18,822 bases of DNA from Cymbomonas tetramitiformis (GCA_001247695.2 LGRX02027774.1:1-18822), one strand, 5' to 3'; shown: positions 9,375 through 18,077, numbered from the stretch's first letter. The notes: generated by a model not told the origin, from the sequence alone. Program-made: numbers and translations.

Positions 9375-9615
9375 TAAGTCCGCCGTAGGCCCGGATCACA
9401 TCACACCATTGTAAGCTCGACCTGTCCCCGATAAATCCATCTGGACAACAAAACACTCCTAAATCCATAGGCCCACCGTAGGTCCGGGGCTTTCCAGCGG
9501 TGGTGTGGCTATACTAGAATTGTCAGGCCCATAGGTCCGGAGGAGAATTGCTCGTAGGTCCGCGATAGGCCCAAGGTCAATTTTCGGGACGCCCGTAGGT
9601 CCGGGGCCGGCCCCC
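9375..9615. repeat. Cluster of GTAGGTCCG-like words, right
   Basis: At least seven GTAGGTCCG, ATAGGTCCG or ATAGGCCC words occur in the same orientation as the left cluster, ending with CCCGTAGGTCCGGGG near 9594-9608. Confidence 0.65.
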
Positions 9616-9979
9616 AGCGCCTTGACAGCAGCACTGCCCGTCCCACCACTAGCCCGCAGAGCCATTCGTAACCCCGCACCCCACGCACTTGTTTCTCCAC
9701 CACCACCTTGTCAACCTGTTCCCGAAGGTTTCCGGTTGGGTCATGAATATGAGGGGAGCACAAAGAAGCTTCGAGTATCCGAGTGGGCGGCAACCACGGT
9801 GACGACGATATATGACGGGTGAGTCATGCCTTTATCCATATACCTCGTGATATGCATGTCTCTCAAGAAACCAGTGAAACACGTTATCTGTGCCCTATGT
9901 CGATACGGTAGTGTACACTTAGTGCGATATTCGGTAACTAACAGTACACTACTAACGTGGCAGCTACTTTACTTAATTA
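9616..9979. other. Stretch with possible intron signals before the DUF4216-like remnant
   Basis: An open frame on the plus strand ends at a good splice donor (GG|GTGAGT at 9819). A possible acceptor TTCCAG ends at 9995. Joining them does not keep the frame of the remnant that follows, and the upstream frame has no domain I recognise. GTTAGTG-like motifs reappear around 9930-9960. Confidence 0.3.
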
Positions 9980-10390
9980 ATGCACTATGTTCCAGCTAAC
10001 TGCGTATCAAAAATGGTGGCGGTATGCCGGCACAACCGCATTACAAACATTCTGCGGGTGGAGATCGCGGGACGGTTGTACCCCTTATTGAAAGTCAACT
10101 GGCTGACAAAGCCAACCGAAGAACAAATCAAGGCCTATCGTAGGAGGAACTCGATTCTCGGGCCGGACGATTTGGCTAAGACGGTGTACACCTTCAACCC
10201 GCACCGTGACCCAACGGCTTTTGAGAAGAACTCCGAGCATTTCATCTTAGCCAACAAAGTTGAACAGCAGGTCGTCGTTATACGTACCACATCCGTGCAT
10301 GGAGATCGCGGTCATTCTTGACCCCACGGCTGACTTTTTTGAATGCCTAAAGCCACCACTTGACTACGACGACGACTAGGACGACAATGA
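9980..10390 (+). pseudogene. Decayed DUF4216-like ORF of a CACTA-type element
   Basis: The first frame (to 10318) reads VCRHNRITNILRVEIAGRLYPLLKVNWL, then a variable stretch, then EHFILANKVEQQVVVI. This matches the pattern I know for DUF4216 in plant and algal CACTA elements: a 'G.l..I.EV.Y.g....LFK..W' block followed by 'FiLA.Q..QVFYV'. About 20 codons before the stop, coding appears to continue in the next frame (MEIAVILDPTADFFECL, about 10300-10350), followed by acidic DYDDD and a TAG near 10377. A single-base shift near 10297 would explain this. The Tnp2-like transposase itself is absent. Assignment is by pattern memory only. Confidence 0.45.
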
Positions 10391-10550
10391 GGACTGAACT
10401 CATGTTTCGGTCGACGGGATTCTAGGCCGTGGACAGTCCCTCGGCATCTTGCGTCGTGTGGTTTAGTGGAACACCCGGCATGTGCAGTGGTTGCGTAGTT
10501 TACGCACGTATACCGTGGTTAGTACACGTTTAACATGTTAGATAATATAT
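10391..10550. other. Non-coding spacer
   Basis: No gene seen. TTAGTACACG and TTAACA-type words lead into the 259-bp array. Confidence 0.4.
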
Positions 10551-11818
10551 GTTTAACACATTAACGTCTGATTGGTCTAGTGTACTAAATGGCATACTAA
10601 CGACATGCTAACGTAGCACATTCCCAAAGGAGCTCAACCATATCAGCTTCTTCAAACCGCGTCATACCCCCTTAACCAATGTCCAGTTCGCCATCCAGTC
10701 ACCTTAGAACATCACTGAAGTGCATTTGGACCCCAGCCATGACTCACTACGCACCACGCCACATGTCCACCAACTCCCACACTTAAGGGGAGTGGGAGTT
10801 AGTACGCCGTTAACACGCTAACGTGTGATTGGTCTAGTGTACTAACGACATACTAACGACATGCTAACGTAGCACATTCCCAAAGGAATTTAGCCCCAAT
10901 ATCGGCTTCTTCAAACCGCGTCATACCCCCTTAACCAATGTCCAGTTCGCCATCCAATCGCCTTAGATCATCACTGAAGTGCATTTGGACACCATCCATG
11001 ACCCACTACGCACCACGCCACGAGTCCACCAACTCCCACACTTAAGGAGAGTGGGAGTTAGTACGCCGTTAACACGCTAACGTGTGATTGGTCTAGTGTA
11101 CTAACGACATACTAACGACATGCTAACGTAGCACATTCCCAAAGGAATTTAGCCCCAATATCGGCTTCTTCAAACCGCGTCATACCCCCTTAACCAATGT
11201 CCAGTTCGCCATCCAATCGCCTTAGAACATCATTGAAGTGCATTTGGACCCCATCCGTGACCCACTACGCACCACGCCACGAGTCCACCAACTCCCACAC
11301 TTAAGGAGAGTGGGAGTTAGTACGCCGTTAATACGCTAACGTGTGATTGGTATAGTGTACTAACGACATACTAACGACATGCTAACGTAGCACATTCCCA
11401 AAGGAATTTAGCCCCAATACCTGCTTCTTCAAACCGCGTCATACCCCCTTAACCAATGTCCAGTTCGCCATCCAATCGCCTTAGATCATCACTGAAGTGC
11501 ATTTGGACCCCATCCATGACCCACTACGCACAACGCCACGAGTCCACCAACTCCCACACTTAAGAAGAGTGGGAGTTAGTACGCCGTTAACACGCTAACG
11601 TGTAATTGGTCTAGTGTACTAACGACATACTAACGACATGCTAACGTAGCACATTCCCAAAGGAATTTAGCCCACATATCGGCTTCTTCAAACAGCGTCA
11701 TACCCCCTTAACCAATGTCCAGTTCGCCATCCAATCGCCTTAGAACATCATTGAAGTGCATTTGGACCCCATCCGTGACCCACTACGCACCACACCACGA
11801 GTCCACCAACTCCCACAT
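10551..11818. repeat. 259-bp tandem repeat, five copies
   Basis: The word CCAGTTCGCCATCCA recurs at 10683, 10942, 11201, 11460 and 11719, an exact 259-bp period with no length change. The first copy is the most diverged. Each unit has CTAACG/TTAGTACG motifs in its first 80 bp and unrelated sequence in the rest. At most unit borders a hairpin with a 9-bp stem (AACTCCCAC/GTGGGAGTT) encloses CTTAAG. Uniform copy length with few substitutions points to recent amplification. Confidence 0.95.
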
Positions 11819-11936
11819 TCAATCATACTAACGCACATTGTGTACTAACGCATCGCGTTAGTACGTCGTTAGTACGCGTACTAAAAGTAAGCGGCGTTAG
11901 TATGCGCTAGTATGACGTTAAGACACACTAACTCAC
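11819..11936. repeat. Right subterminal repeat region
   Basis: It is packed with ACTAACG, GTTAGTA and CACTAAC words in both orientations up to the right TIR, mirroring 5556-6030. Confidence 0.75.
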
Positions 11937-11974
11937 CGTTAGTGCACGTACTAACGTTTTCTAAAATGGTAGGG
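11937..11974 (-). repeat. Right terminal inverted repeat, 38 bp
   Basis: Exact inverted copy of 5518-5555, ending in CTAAAATGGTAGGG and followed by the target duplication. Confidence 0.95.
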
Positions 11975-11977
11975 TAC
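11975..11977. repeat. Target-site duplication TAC, right copy
   Basis: Matches 5515-5517. It forms codon GTA of the integrase frame on the minus strand. Confidence 0.85.
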
Positions 11978-12958
11978 CATGGCGGCGGTGCGTCGGCGGC
12001 CGAAGTGCCCACATCTTTCATGCATTTGTTGAACGATGCGGCGTCGCTGGTCCACTGGTGGCACCGGGCGCCTTGCCCCGTTGGGCAGGATGCGGATCAG
12101 GGTTTCTCCTTCAAGCGCGTAGTGACGGGCTCGTTTGCTTACGGCCGCCAGGAGGGTGGGGTCGCAGGGGCGTTCGCCTATCAGCCACTGCAGCATTGCC
12201 TGGTCGTCGTATGGTTCTGTTGCCTCGCGCACCTCGGCCGCGGCGCTTAGGGTCCGGGCGACCTTTTCGCTGGGGAAGTTGGGTCGCGGGCTGTGGGCCT
12301 GCAGTTGAGGGCTTGTGTGAAGTGCGGGTGTGGGTTCACTGGCGGGTACGAACTGCATGGGGGTGTTGAGGGAGGTGGTTGGGCTGCGTGTTGTGGCGGT
12401 GCAGTCGCATGGTGCCGCGCCCAGCCCGCTCTTGTCGTGGGGTCGTTGACCGCGGCACTCGGGAGGTGGTTGGTGTGCTGCACGTACGAGCGAGGCTGTA
12501 GCGCCCGGCCCGTACAGCTGCCGTAGCTCTGATGCCTCCAACCGGGCGGTCTGCTTGATGGCGCTGAGGGCTGCCGCCCACTGGGTTATGACGGCCTCCG
12601 GGGAGTCCACGGGTGATTCCCCCCCCTCCTCGCAGTGGTGGGAGGAGGCCCTGGGCGCGGCGTGCTCGGAGATTGAGTGTCTTGACTCAACTTGCAACCG
12701 CGGGGCTTCCGCTCGGTTGAGCAGGTAACATACGGCCAGGATGCGGGAAACGCAGCGGACGTCGAAGGCCCTAGGGCTTTGGGGTGTCGGGGTATTGTCT
12801 GTGACAATGTGGGATGACGAAGTGGAGGTTGTGTCGGGGGTGGTGGCAGCGGAAATGTGGGGGCGCATGCCTGCTGTGTGGTATGAGTGGGGTGTGGGAG
12901 AACGAGTGTCGAGTGACGCTGCTGTTGCTGCGGGATTGGTGGTGGTGGGGAAATGCAC
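11975..12958 (-). pseudogene. Ty3-type integrase N-terminal region, first half of zinc-binding domain
   Basis: The C-terminal part of this frame (about 12210-11978) reads DDQAMLQWLIGERP, a Tyr/Leu-rich stretch with GETLIRILPNGARRPVPP, then MHERCGHFGRRRT (12025-11987). This is the usual Ty3/gypsy linker followed by the HxxxxH half of the H2C2 zinc-binding domain. Coding is cut by the transposon after the Val codon 11977. The N-terminal 230 or so residues (from 12958) are Pro/Ser/Thr/Ala-rich and not recognisable; RNase H should end just before the linker but does not. The upstream limit of real coding in this frame is uncertain, because the preceding frame closes at 12981. Confidence 0.7.
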
Positions 12959-12980
12959 GGGGTGGTGGTTGGGTTGATGG

Positions 12981-14105
12981 TCATGGTAGTGATGATGGTG
13001 GTGAGTTGTCGCGTCGTGGTGATGGTGGTGGGTGGCGGTGGTGTCGCGGGTGGCTGAGCGTTGAGCCTCCTGCGTGCTGGCTGGGGTCTTGGTGTCGTGC
13101 CTTGGGGATGATCCACAAGGTTGCTGCGATGCACGCTGCGAGCAAGAGGACGGTGGCCAGCGTAGTGGGGGTGATGGTGGCGACCGCTGTTTGGGCGGCG
13201 GACGGGGCTGTGTGGTTGTTGGTGGGGTCCAGCGTCGCTGCGGCTGTGGCGGCGGGGAGGGCGGCCATGAGGAAGATTGCGAGAGTGATTGCGGTGACCC
13301 ACTTTGGGGTTGCGGATGGTCGAGCTGCGGCTTGTGGGGGTTTTGGCTCCATGCTGGGGTTGGGTGTGCCCGTTACCGCGGGTGTTTGCTGTGGCGCTGT
13401 GGGGTCGTTGTTGGTTGGATGTTCAGGACAGACATAGCCGGGGAAGCCGATCTCCATGAGGAGGCAGGAGCATCCTTGGGTGACTGTCGGGGTAGGTGGC
13501 GGTGTGGTTGCCGCTGTGCCCAACTTGTCGCTGTAGAAGGGTTTGGCCCACTCTGGCATCGGGGTGCCGGGGTTGGGGCTGAAGGCGGCGTGCACGGGGG
13601 TCGTGGACGGTGCGGCGGGTGTGCTAGGCACGGCTCCTTGGTTGCGGACGGGGGCAATGTAATTTGGGGGTGCGTGGCAGCCAGAGGGTATTTCGTGTGG
13701 GTTAGGGTGTGGTTTCGGGAGGGGAGGTGGAGCATGGTCCGGGAATCGCAGCAGGTACTCGGCGCGAGTGAGAGGGGCCAGGTTGCGTTTGCGGCGGTTG
13801 TGGTTGATTGTCAATTGGTGCTTGAACTTCCTCAGCGCGACTGGCATTGTACTTGCGCGCTCTGCTTGGCTTGGGACCCATTTGTCGAACATGTTTGTGT
13901 CGCCGCTGATGTGGCAGGGTAGTGTGGGGTGGTGGTATTTTTCCATGGGTTGTTCGCAGAACTCGCAAACCTTGCTGGTGAGGGGTTTGCTGACGATGTC
14001 AGCGGGTGGTGGGGTACTGGCGCTTGTGGGGTTTGGGACGGTCTCTGGGTTGGGTGAGTTTGTGCTGGAAGGATTGGGTGTTTCAGGGGTCTCGCTGCTG
14101 GGGGG
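12981..14105 (-). CDS. Third Cys-His module plus second hydrophobic pair of the Ty3-type element
   Basis: In the same frame as Gag, after about 14105: a CEFC motif (13956-13967), then PTLPCHISG, FDKW and a basic helix-like stretch ending near LRFPDH (about 13750). This is closely similar to the Gag Cys-His domain at 16835-16625. A Pro-rich linker leads to a compact CSC...YVCPEH motif (about 13420-13475). Two hydrophobic segments follow: AITLAIFLMAALPAATAAA (about 13245-13300) and LATVLLLAACIAATLWII (about 13110-13165), about 30 polar/Thr-rich residues apart. A basic Pro/His tail ends at 12981. These would suit a membrane hairpin or a cleaved signal plus anchor. Function unknown. In Ty3 elements this place is normally RT/RNase H. 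Confidence 0.5.
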   Translation of the reverse strand, partial: PPSSETPETPNPSSTNSPNPETVPNPTSASTPPPADIVSKPLTSKVCEFCEQPMEKYHHPTLPCHISGDTNMFDKWVPSQAERASTMPVALRKFKHQLTINHNRRKRNLAPLTRAEYLLRFPDHAPPPLPKPHPNPHEIPSGCHAPPNYIAPVRNQGAVPSTPAAPSTTPVHAAFSPNPGTPMPEWAKPFYSDKLGTAATTPPPTPTVTQGCSCLLMEIGFPGYVCPEHPTNNDPTAPQQTPAVTGTPNPSMEPKPPQAAARPSATPKWVTAITLAIFLMAALPAATAAATLDPTNNHTAPSAAQTAVATITPTTLATVLLLAACIAATLWIIPKARHQDPSQHAGGSTLSHPRHHRHPPPSPRRDNSPPSSLP

Positions 14106-14106
14106 G
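14100..14106 (-). other. C7 homopolymer at a compensating frame change
   Basis: Seven C on the minus strand. Protein-like sequence passes from the shifted frame (ending QQYGPSPP) back to the Gag frame (SSETPETPNP), a net -1 that cancels the G11 change. Confidence 0.5.
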
Positions 14107-14715
14107 ATGGCCCATATTGCTGTCGGAAGGCCACGTGCGTCAGAGGTGCCTGACCGCTGGTGACCCTCCCGGTGTTGACGACGAGCATGAGGAGCGGCAT
14201 CAGGTGGGAGGGGACCTTGCCGTCGCGGACCCACCGGGCGTAAAGTCCGGTGCCGCCGCCGAGGTGACACGCGTGGGGTTTGTTGGCGCCTCGGCAAGTT
14301 CCGCTGTTGCAGAACTGACATGCTGATGCTTGGGGTTTCCTGTGCCAGGGTGCGAGGGAGAACAGCGTGAAGGGTTGGAATGGTGGGCTGATTCTGAAAT
14401 GGGCAAACGGCCAGGCATCGGGGTCGCGTTGCTGGTGTCCGCGCCACTGTATGACGGCTGCCATGCTGGCGGCGATCGCGCAGCCAAGGCTGATGATGGT
14501 CAGCAGGGTGGCGGCGAAGCTGGAGTAGGGGCTGCCATAGCGGTCCGGCTCCTCGTTGTGGGCCTGAGCGGGGTTGATACCGGCGGCCAGAAGGAGGAAT
14601 ACAAGGAGCATTGCGAGGGCCGGCTGGAAACAGCCGGTGCGGCGGGGCGTCGTTGACGACCGGCGTGGGTTGGTGTGGGCAGCTGCCAAGTCGTTCAGGT
14701 GGGCCGTCCATTCTG
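14107..14715 (-). CDS. First hydrophobic pair plus second Cys-His module, in shifted frame
   Basis: This stretch makes protein-like sense in the frame one base off from Gag-protease. After AEWTAHLNDLAAAH come two hydrophobic segments, ALAMLLVFLLLAAGINPAQA (about 14562-14628; ends like a signal-peptidase site) and FAATLLTIISLGCAIAASMAAVI (about 14452-14525). Next comes CQFC (14309-14320) with HACHLGG, YARWVRDGKVP and FRQQYG (about 14118), a match to the Gag Cys-His domain. Upstream, the frame joins Gag-protease at the G11 run; downstream it joins the next segment at the C7 run. In the Gag frame the same bases give a low-complexity Arg/Pro-rich product, which supports the shifted frame. Confidence 0.5.
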
Positions 14716-14726
14716 CCCCCCCCCCC
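14716..14726 (-). other. G11 homopolymer at a frame change
   Basis: Eleven G on the minus strand just after the protease region. Protein-like sequence continues one base later (+1 relative to Gag). Confidence 0.6.
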
Positions 14727-17700
14727 GAATTGTGCTGACGGCCTCGGTGCGGTGTTGTGGTCCTTGAACACCTTGAGGGGCAGGTAGGCCTTGTGCACGA
14801 AGTCGCCTCGTTGGTTATGGGGGTGGTAGGCCAGAGCTGCACCGCGCTCGGGTGTGGCGGGCAGCACCCCTGCGGACATGGCGTGCAGAATGTCTACGGA
14901 CAGCAAGACGTCGAAGTTCACGTGAGCTGAGGGGCTGATACCGGTTACGTCGGCCAGCACCATTTCGTTGGAGGTGCCGGGGGCGATGACGAGCATCAGC
15001 TCGCCCTTGCCCCACTGGCGGTGCTGCTGTGTCCCCCCGCTGCCCATGCTGGTGTCCACGATGGCCATGCTGGAATGCACCTTGAGGCCCAGCATTTCCT
15101 GGTGCACCTTGTTCATGACGAACAGCATGGATCCGGTGTCCACGATCATGACAGACAGGGTTAAGTATTGCCCTGTCCGTTGGCTCATGACCAGGATGGA
15201 TTTCTTCGGGTCGTCGTTGCACAGGGTGTAACAGACGGCCGTGCGCCTGAACCAATCGGTCATGTCGGGGTTCATCTCCTCGAATGCCTTGCTGGTAAGG
15301 CGATGCAGTTCTGCTGGGGGAACTTGCTGGTGATTGGCTGTGGTGGTGGACAAGGCCGCGGAGAGGCTCTGAGGGGGTTCGCCGTGGTCCTCCTCGAGCC
15401 AGTCGTTGGTCTTCATCAACACCATTGCAGGGGTGGCGGAGGGTGGATTGGCGATCTCTTCCTCTCTGCCTCTTACGGCGACGGGGGCGGCCGGAGTGGG
15501 TATCGGCGTGCTGCCTGTGCGGCGGAAGGAAGCAGGGATATGCCGGTGGTTGACCATGCTGCGAGCCATGTATGAGTGGTGGTGGAGGGGATGCAGTATC
15601 ACTTCGACGGGTGGTGTGGGTGCCGATGGTGCGTTGTTGTCGGCTGTGCCCTCATGATACTCGTGACTCTCGTCGTACCCTTCGGTGTCGCTGCCGACGT
15701 CGTCGTCGCTGGTCACGAGGTCGATGACGCTGCGGGGTGGCTGCCAATTCTCGGGGTTTTTACGGTGCGCCATGCAGCATGTTGGGAGACCATATTGGTC
15801 ATGGGCATGGTCACGACAGCACACTCGGGTGTTGCCTATCCTCATGGGCTTGCCGTTGGGTCCCGTGGGGTATTCAGCCCACTCGAAGCGGATGACGGCG
15901 TAAGCAATGTCGAACGTGTTGACGGGCGCGTTGCCGTCGGGCACGTGGCGGACGAGGGCGTTGGACATGGCCGATTCCTCACGCGCCACCCGCTGCTCCC
16001 GCGTCAAGGTGGGTGGCGACATTGCGTAGGAAACGACGTCGTCGTGGCGAGGTGAGGGTGGAGGGCTGTCAGGGGCTCGGGTCACCAGGTGCCGTGTGAT
16101 GACGGGGCTGTCGGGTGATGGAGACGGGCTTTTGGGACCAGTGGGGTAATCCTCGGGGTATCGGTCGGGGTATTGCTCGGGGATTTCGTTGGGCGCAGGG
16201 CTGGCCGGGGAGTACCAGCAGTGGGTTGGCGTGGGGCTGGTAGGGGAATATGGAGGGCTGTCTGGGCCGGGCCTTCTGGGTGAGCGCAGGGGACTGCCGG
16301 GGGCATCGTGGTGACCGGGTGACTGTGCCACCTCCTCGTCGCGGGGAACAGGATGGGTGTTGGTGGTGGGGTTGCTCGCGCCCCTGAGGAAGGGGTTGCC
16401 GTGCTCCACGATGGCCGCGTATGAGTGGTAGTGGATGATGGTGTCGGTTGGCGCTGCGTCGGTGGGCGTGGCATCGGCACGGCGGGTGCTTTGCTGCCCA
16501 ACGTGGTGAGAGTGTCGCGTGGGGGGCGGCACGCTGTGGTAGTCGTAGGATGGTGCTTGGCTCGGGGGTTCGTTGCCGGCGGGGACGGCGTGGTTGGAGG
16601 AGTTGAGGTTGCCGCTGCTGCTGCCGAACTGCTGGTCAAATTCCACCTTGGTCAGCGGCTTCTGGCCCTTGGCGACGCGGTCATGATTCACGATCAGCAT
16701 GTTCATCAGGGGTCGTAGTGCGGCAGGCATCTTCCCTTGGTTGACCCATGAGTCGTACAAGGTGGTCTTGCCGCTGATGTGGCAGGGCAGCGTGGGGCTG
16801 TGGAAGAGGTGCAGAGGCTTATGGCAGAAGGTGCAGTCGCCATTGGGCCCGCCAAGGTTCTCGCTGCACACGTTGCTCGTGGCGCGGGGGTTGACTGCTG
16901 CGGGCTCAGCGTTGAAGGAGGAGGTAGGTGCCTGTCGCGTGATCTGACTCAGAAGCTTCCGTCCGGCGTTGTTTAGCCCGGCCGGGTCGAAGTTGCTATC
17001 TGCGGCTCGCGGAGCCGGCAAGCGGCGGCGCGGGCTGGCGCTCCGGGTGGTGGAGGTGCGTGGGGTAATCAATGGCTGGGAAGGCAGCCCGAGGTTGTGC
17101 TTGCGCTGGCCGGTGATCAGCATGTCGGCCAGCGTGGACTTGGTGGGTCCCTCCGCGTAGGCCCCCACGTACTGGATCAGGTTCTCCTGCTCGAGGTTCG
17201 CCTTCATGATCTTCGTTTCCATACTCTTCAGCCTGGTGTGCACGTCTTGTGCCACCTCGGTCACCTCGGTGAGTGTGTACTCGTCGGTCACGTTCATGGC
17301 CTTGCTGAACCGCTCTCGGACGATGCCCGCGAGGTGCTCGGGCAGGGCTTGAAGCATAAACAGACCGGCCGTCTGCAGGCTGATTACCTTTGACGTGGAA
17401 TCGTGGGGCAAGTTGACTCGCTCCACGAGCCCCACCAGGCGGTCCCTGAGTGCGTTCGGGTCCTCGCCAGCCAACATCTTCAAGTTTTTGATCTCGTCTT
17501 GGGCGGCCTCGGCTGACAGGTCGGCGCACTTCAGCCTCAGCAGGAGGAAGAGCACGCGCCATGCGGCGTCCCAATCGATGTCCTGGCCGGTCAGCACCTG
17601 GAAGTGGTCTTCTCGGGGAAACGTAATTGGCTCGCACATGTATCCAGTCTGTGGCGGGTACGACTCAGTCTCCTCCAAAATCAGCTGGGGCAGCGTCTTG

Positions 17701-17963
17701 TTTTCGCTGTTGGGCGTCAGCACGAACCGACTGATGACGCGGGTGGCGGCCTCCGTGCTGTTGAAGATTGCGGGCAAGGAGCCGAACAGCTTGCCCTTGA
17801 GTTTGTTGATCTCGGCGCGCGTGAGCTCATCGTCGCGGCTCGCGTTCTTTTCGAACACGAGGTTGCTGACGAAGGCGCTGAGCTCGTTGGCCAGATTGGT
17901 GAAGTCGCCGTTGGACATGTTTGCCTTGGTGACGACTGGTAATGATTTTGGTTTGGCGGACAT
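14727..17963 (-). CDS. gag-pro: Gag-like protein and retropepsin of the Ty3-type element
   Basis: The ATG at 17961-17963 (MSAKPKSLPV) is the likely start; the frame is open further upstream only because the leader repeat has a period divisible by three. The first 300 residues are mixed helical sequence of capsid type. At 16835-16625 lies a Cys-His domain: CTFC, PTLPCHISG, YDSWVNQGKMP, ending QQFGSSSG. A long Pro/Ser-rich region follows, then CCRDH...CCMAH (about 15766-15830), possibly zinc-binding, and an acidic stretch. The protease has VDTGS (15129-15143), the retropepsin active site, with hydrophobic sequence on both sides. Coding leaves this frame at the G11 run 14716-14726. Gag assignment is by position; the Cys-His domain is not the usual CX2CX4HX4C knuckle. 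Confidence 0.75.
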
Positions 17964-18077
17964 GTTGATGGTTTGACGCCTGCACACGCAGACCTCACCC
18001 CTTAAGCCGGGGCGTGTGGAACGGCAGTCCCACTTGTCAAGTGGTTGTTGGGGTTGGCTGCCGTCACCAATTAAGAT
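17964..18077 (-). other. Leader between the repeat array and the Gag start
   Basis: Untranslated leader with an open frame but no domain. I looked for a primer-binding site beginning TGG (for example TGGTGACGGCAG and TGGGACTGCCG on the minus strand) but none could be tied to a known tRNA 3' end. Confidence 0.4.

Larger units (their letters stand above)
5518..11974. mobile_element. Non-autonomous TIR DNA transposon (CACTA/EnSpm-like), 6457 bp
   Basis: The ends are 38-bp perfect inverted repeats starting CCCTACCATTTTAGAAAACG, flanked by a 3-bp duplication TAC. Inside are long arrays of GTTAGTGT/CACTAACG-type subterminal motifs, hairpins, a 194-bp foldback and a 259-bp tandem array. The only protein-like remnant is a decayed DUF4216-like ORF near 9980-10390; no transposase is intact. 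A 3-bp duplication, dense subterminal repeats and a DUF4216-like remnant fit CACTA/EnSpm. The terminus CCCTACC rather than CACTA is atypical, so the superfamily is an inference. The element sits inside the integrase reading frame of the Ty3-type element and is therefore the younger of the two. Confidence 0.9.

Noticed and set aside
9622..9822. Upstream exon of the DUF4216-like remnant
   Set aside because: A good GTGAGT donor exists, but joining it to the acceptor at 9995 breaks the frame and the peptide has no family resemblance.
14716..14726. Firm claim of programmed frameshifting at G11
   Set aside because: A homopolymer indel or sequencing error explains it equally well, and the element is already disrupted elsewhere.
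12814..16718. Plus-strand ORFs opposite the Gag-Pol region
   Set aside because: High GC and Pro/Ala-rich coding on the minus strand create open antisense frames rich in Gly, Val, Arg and Trp; none has a domain.
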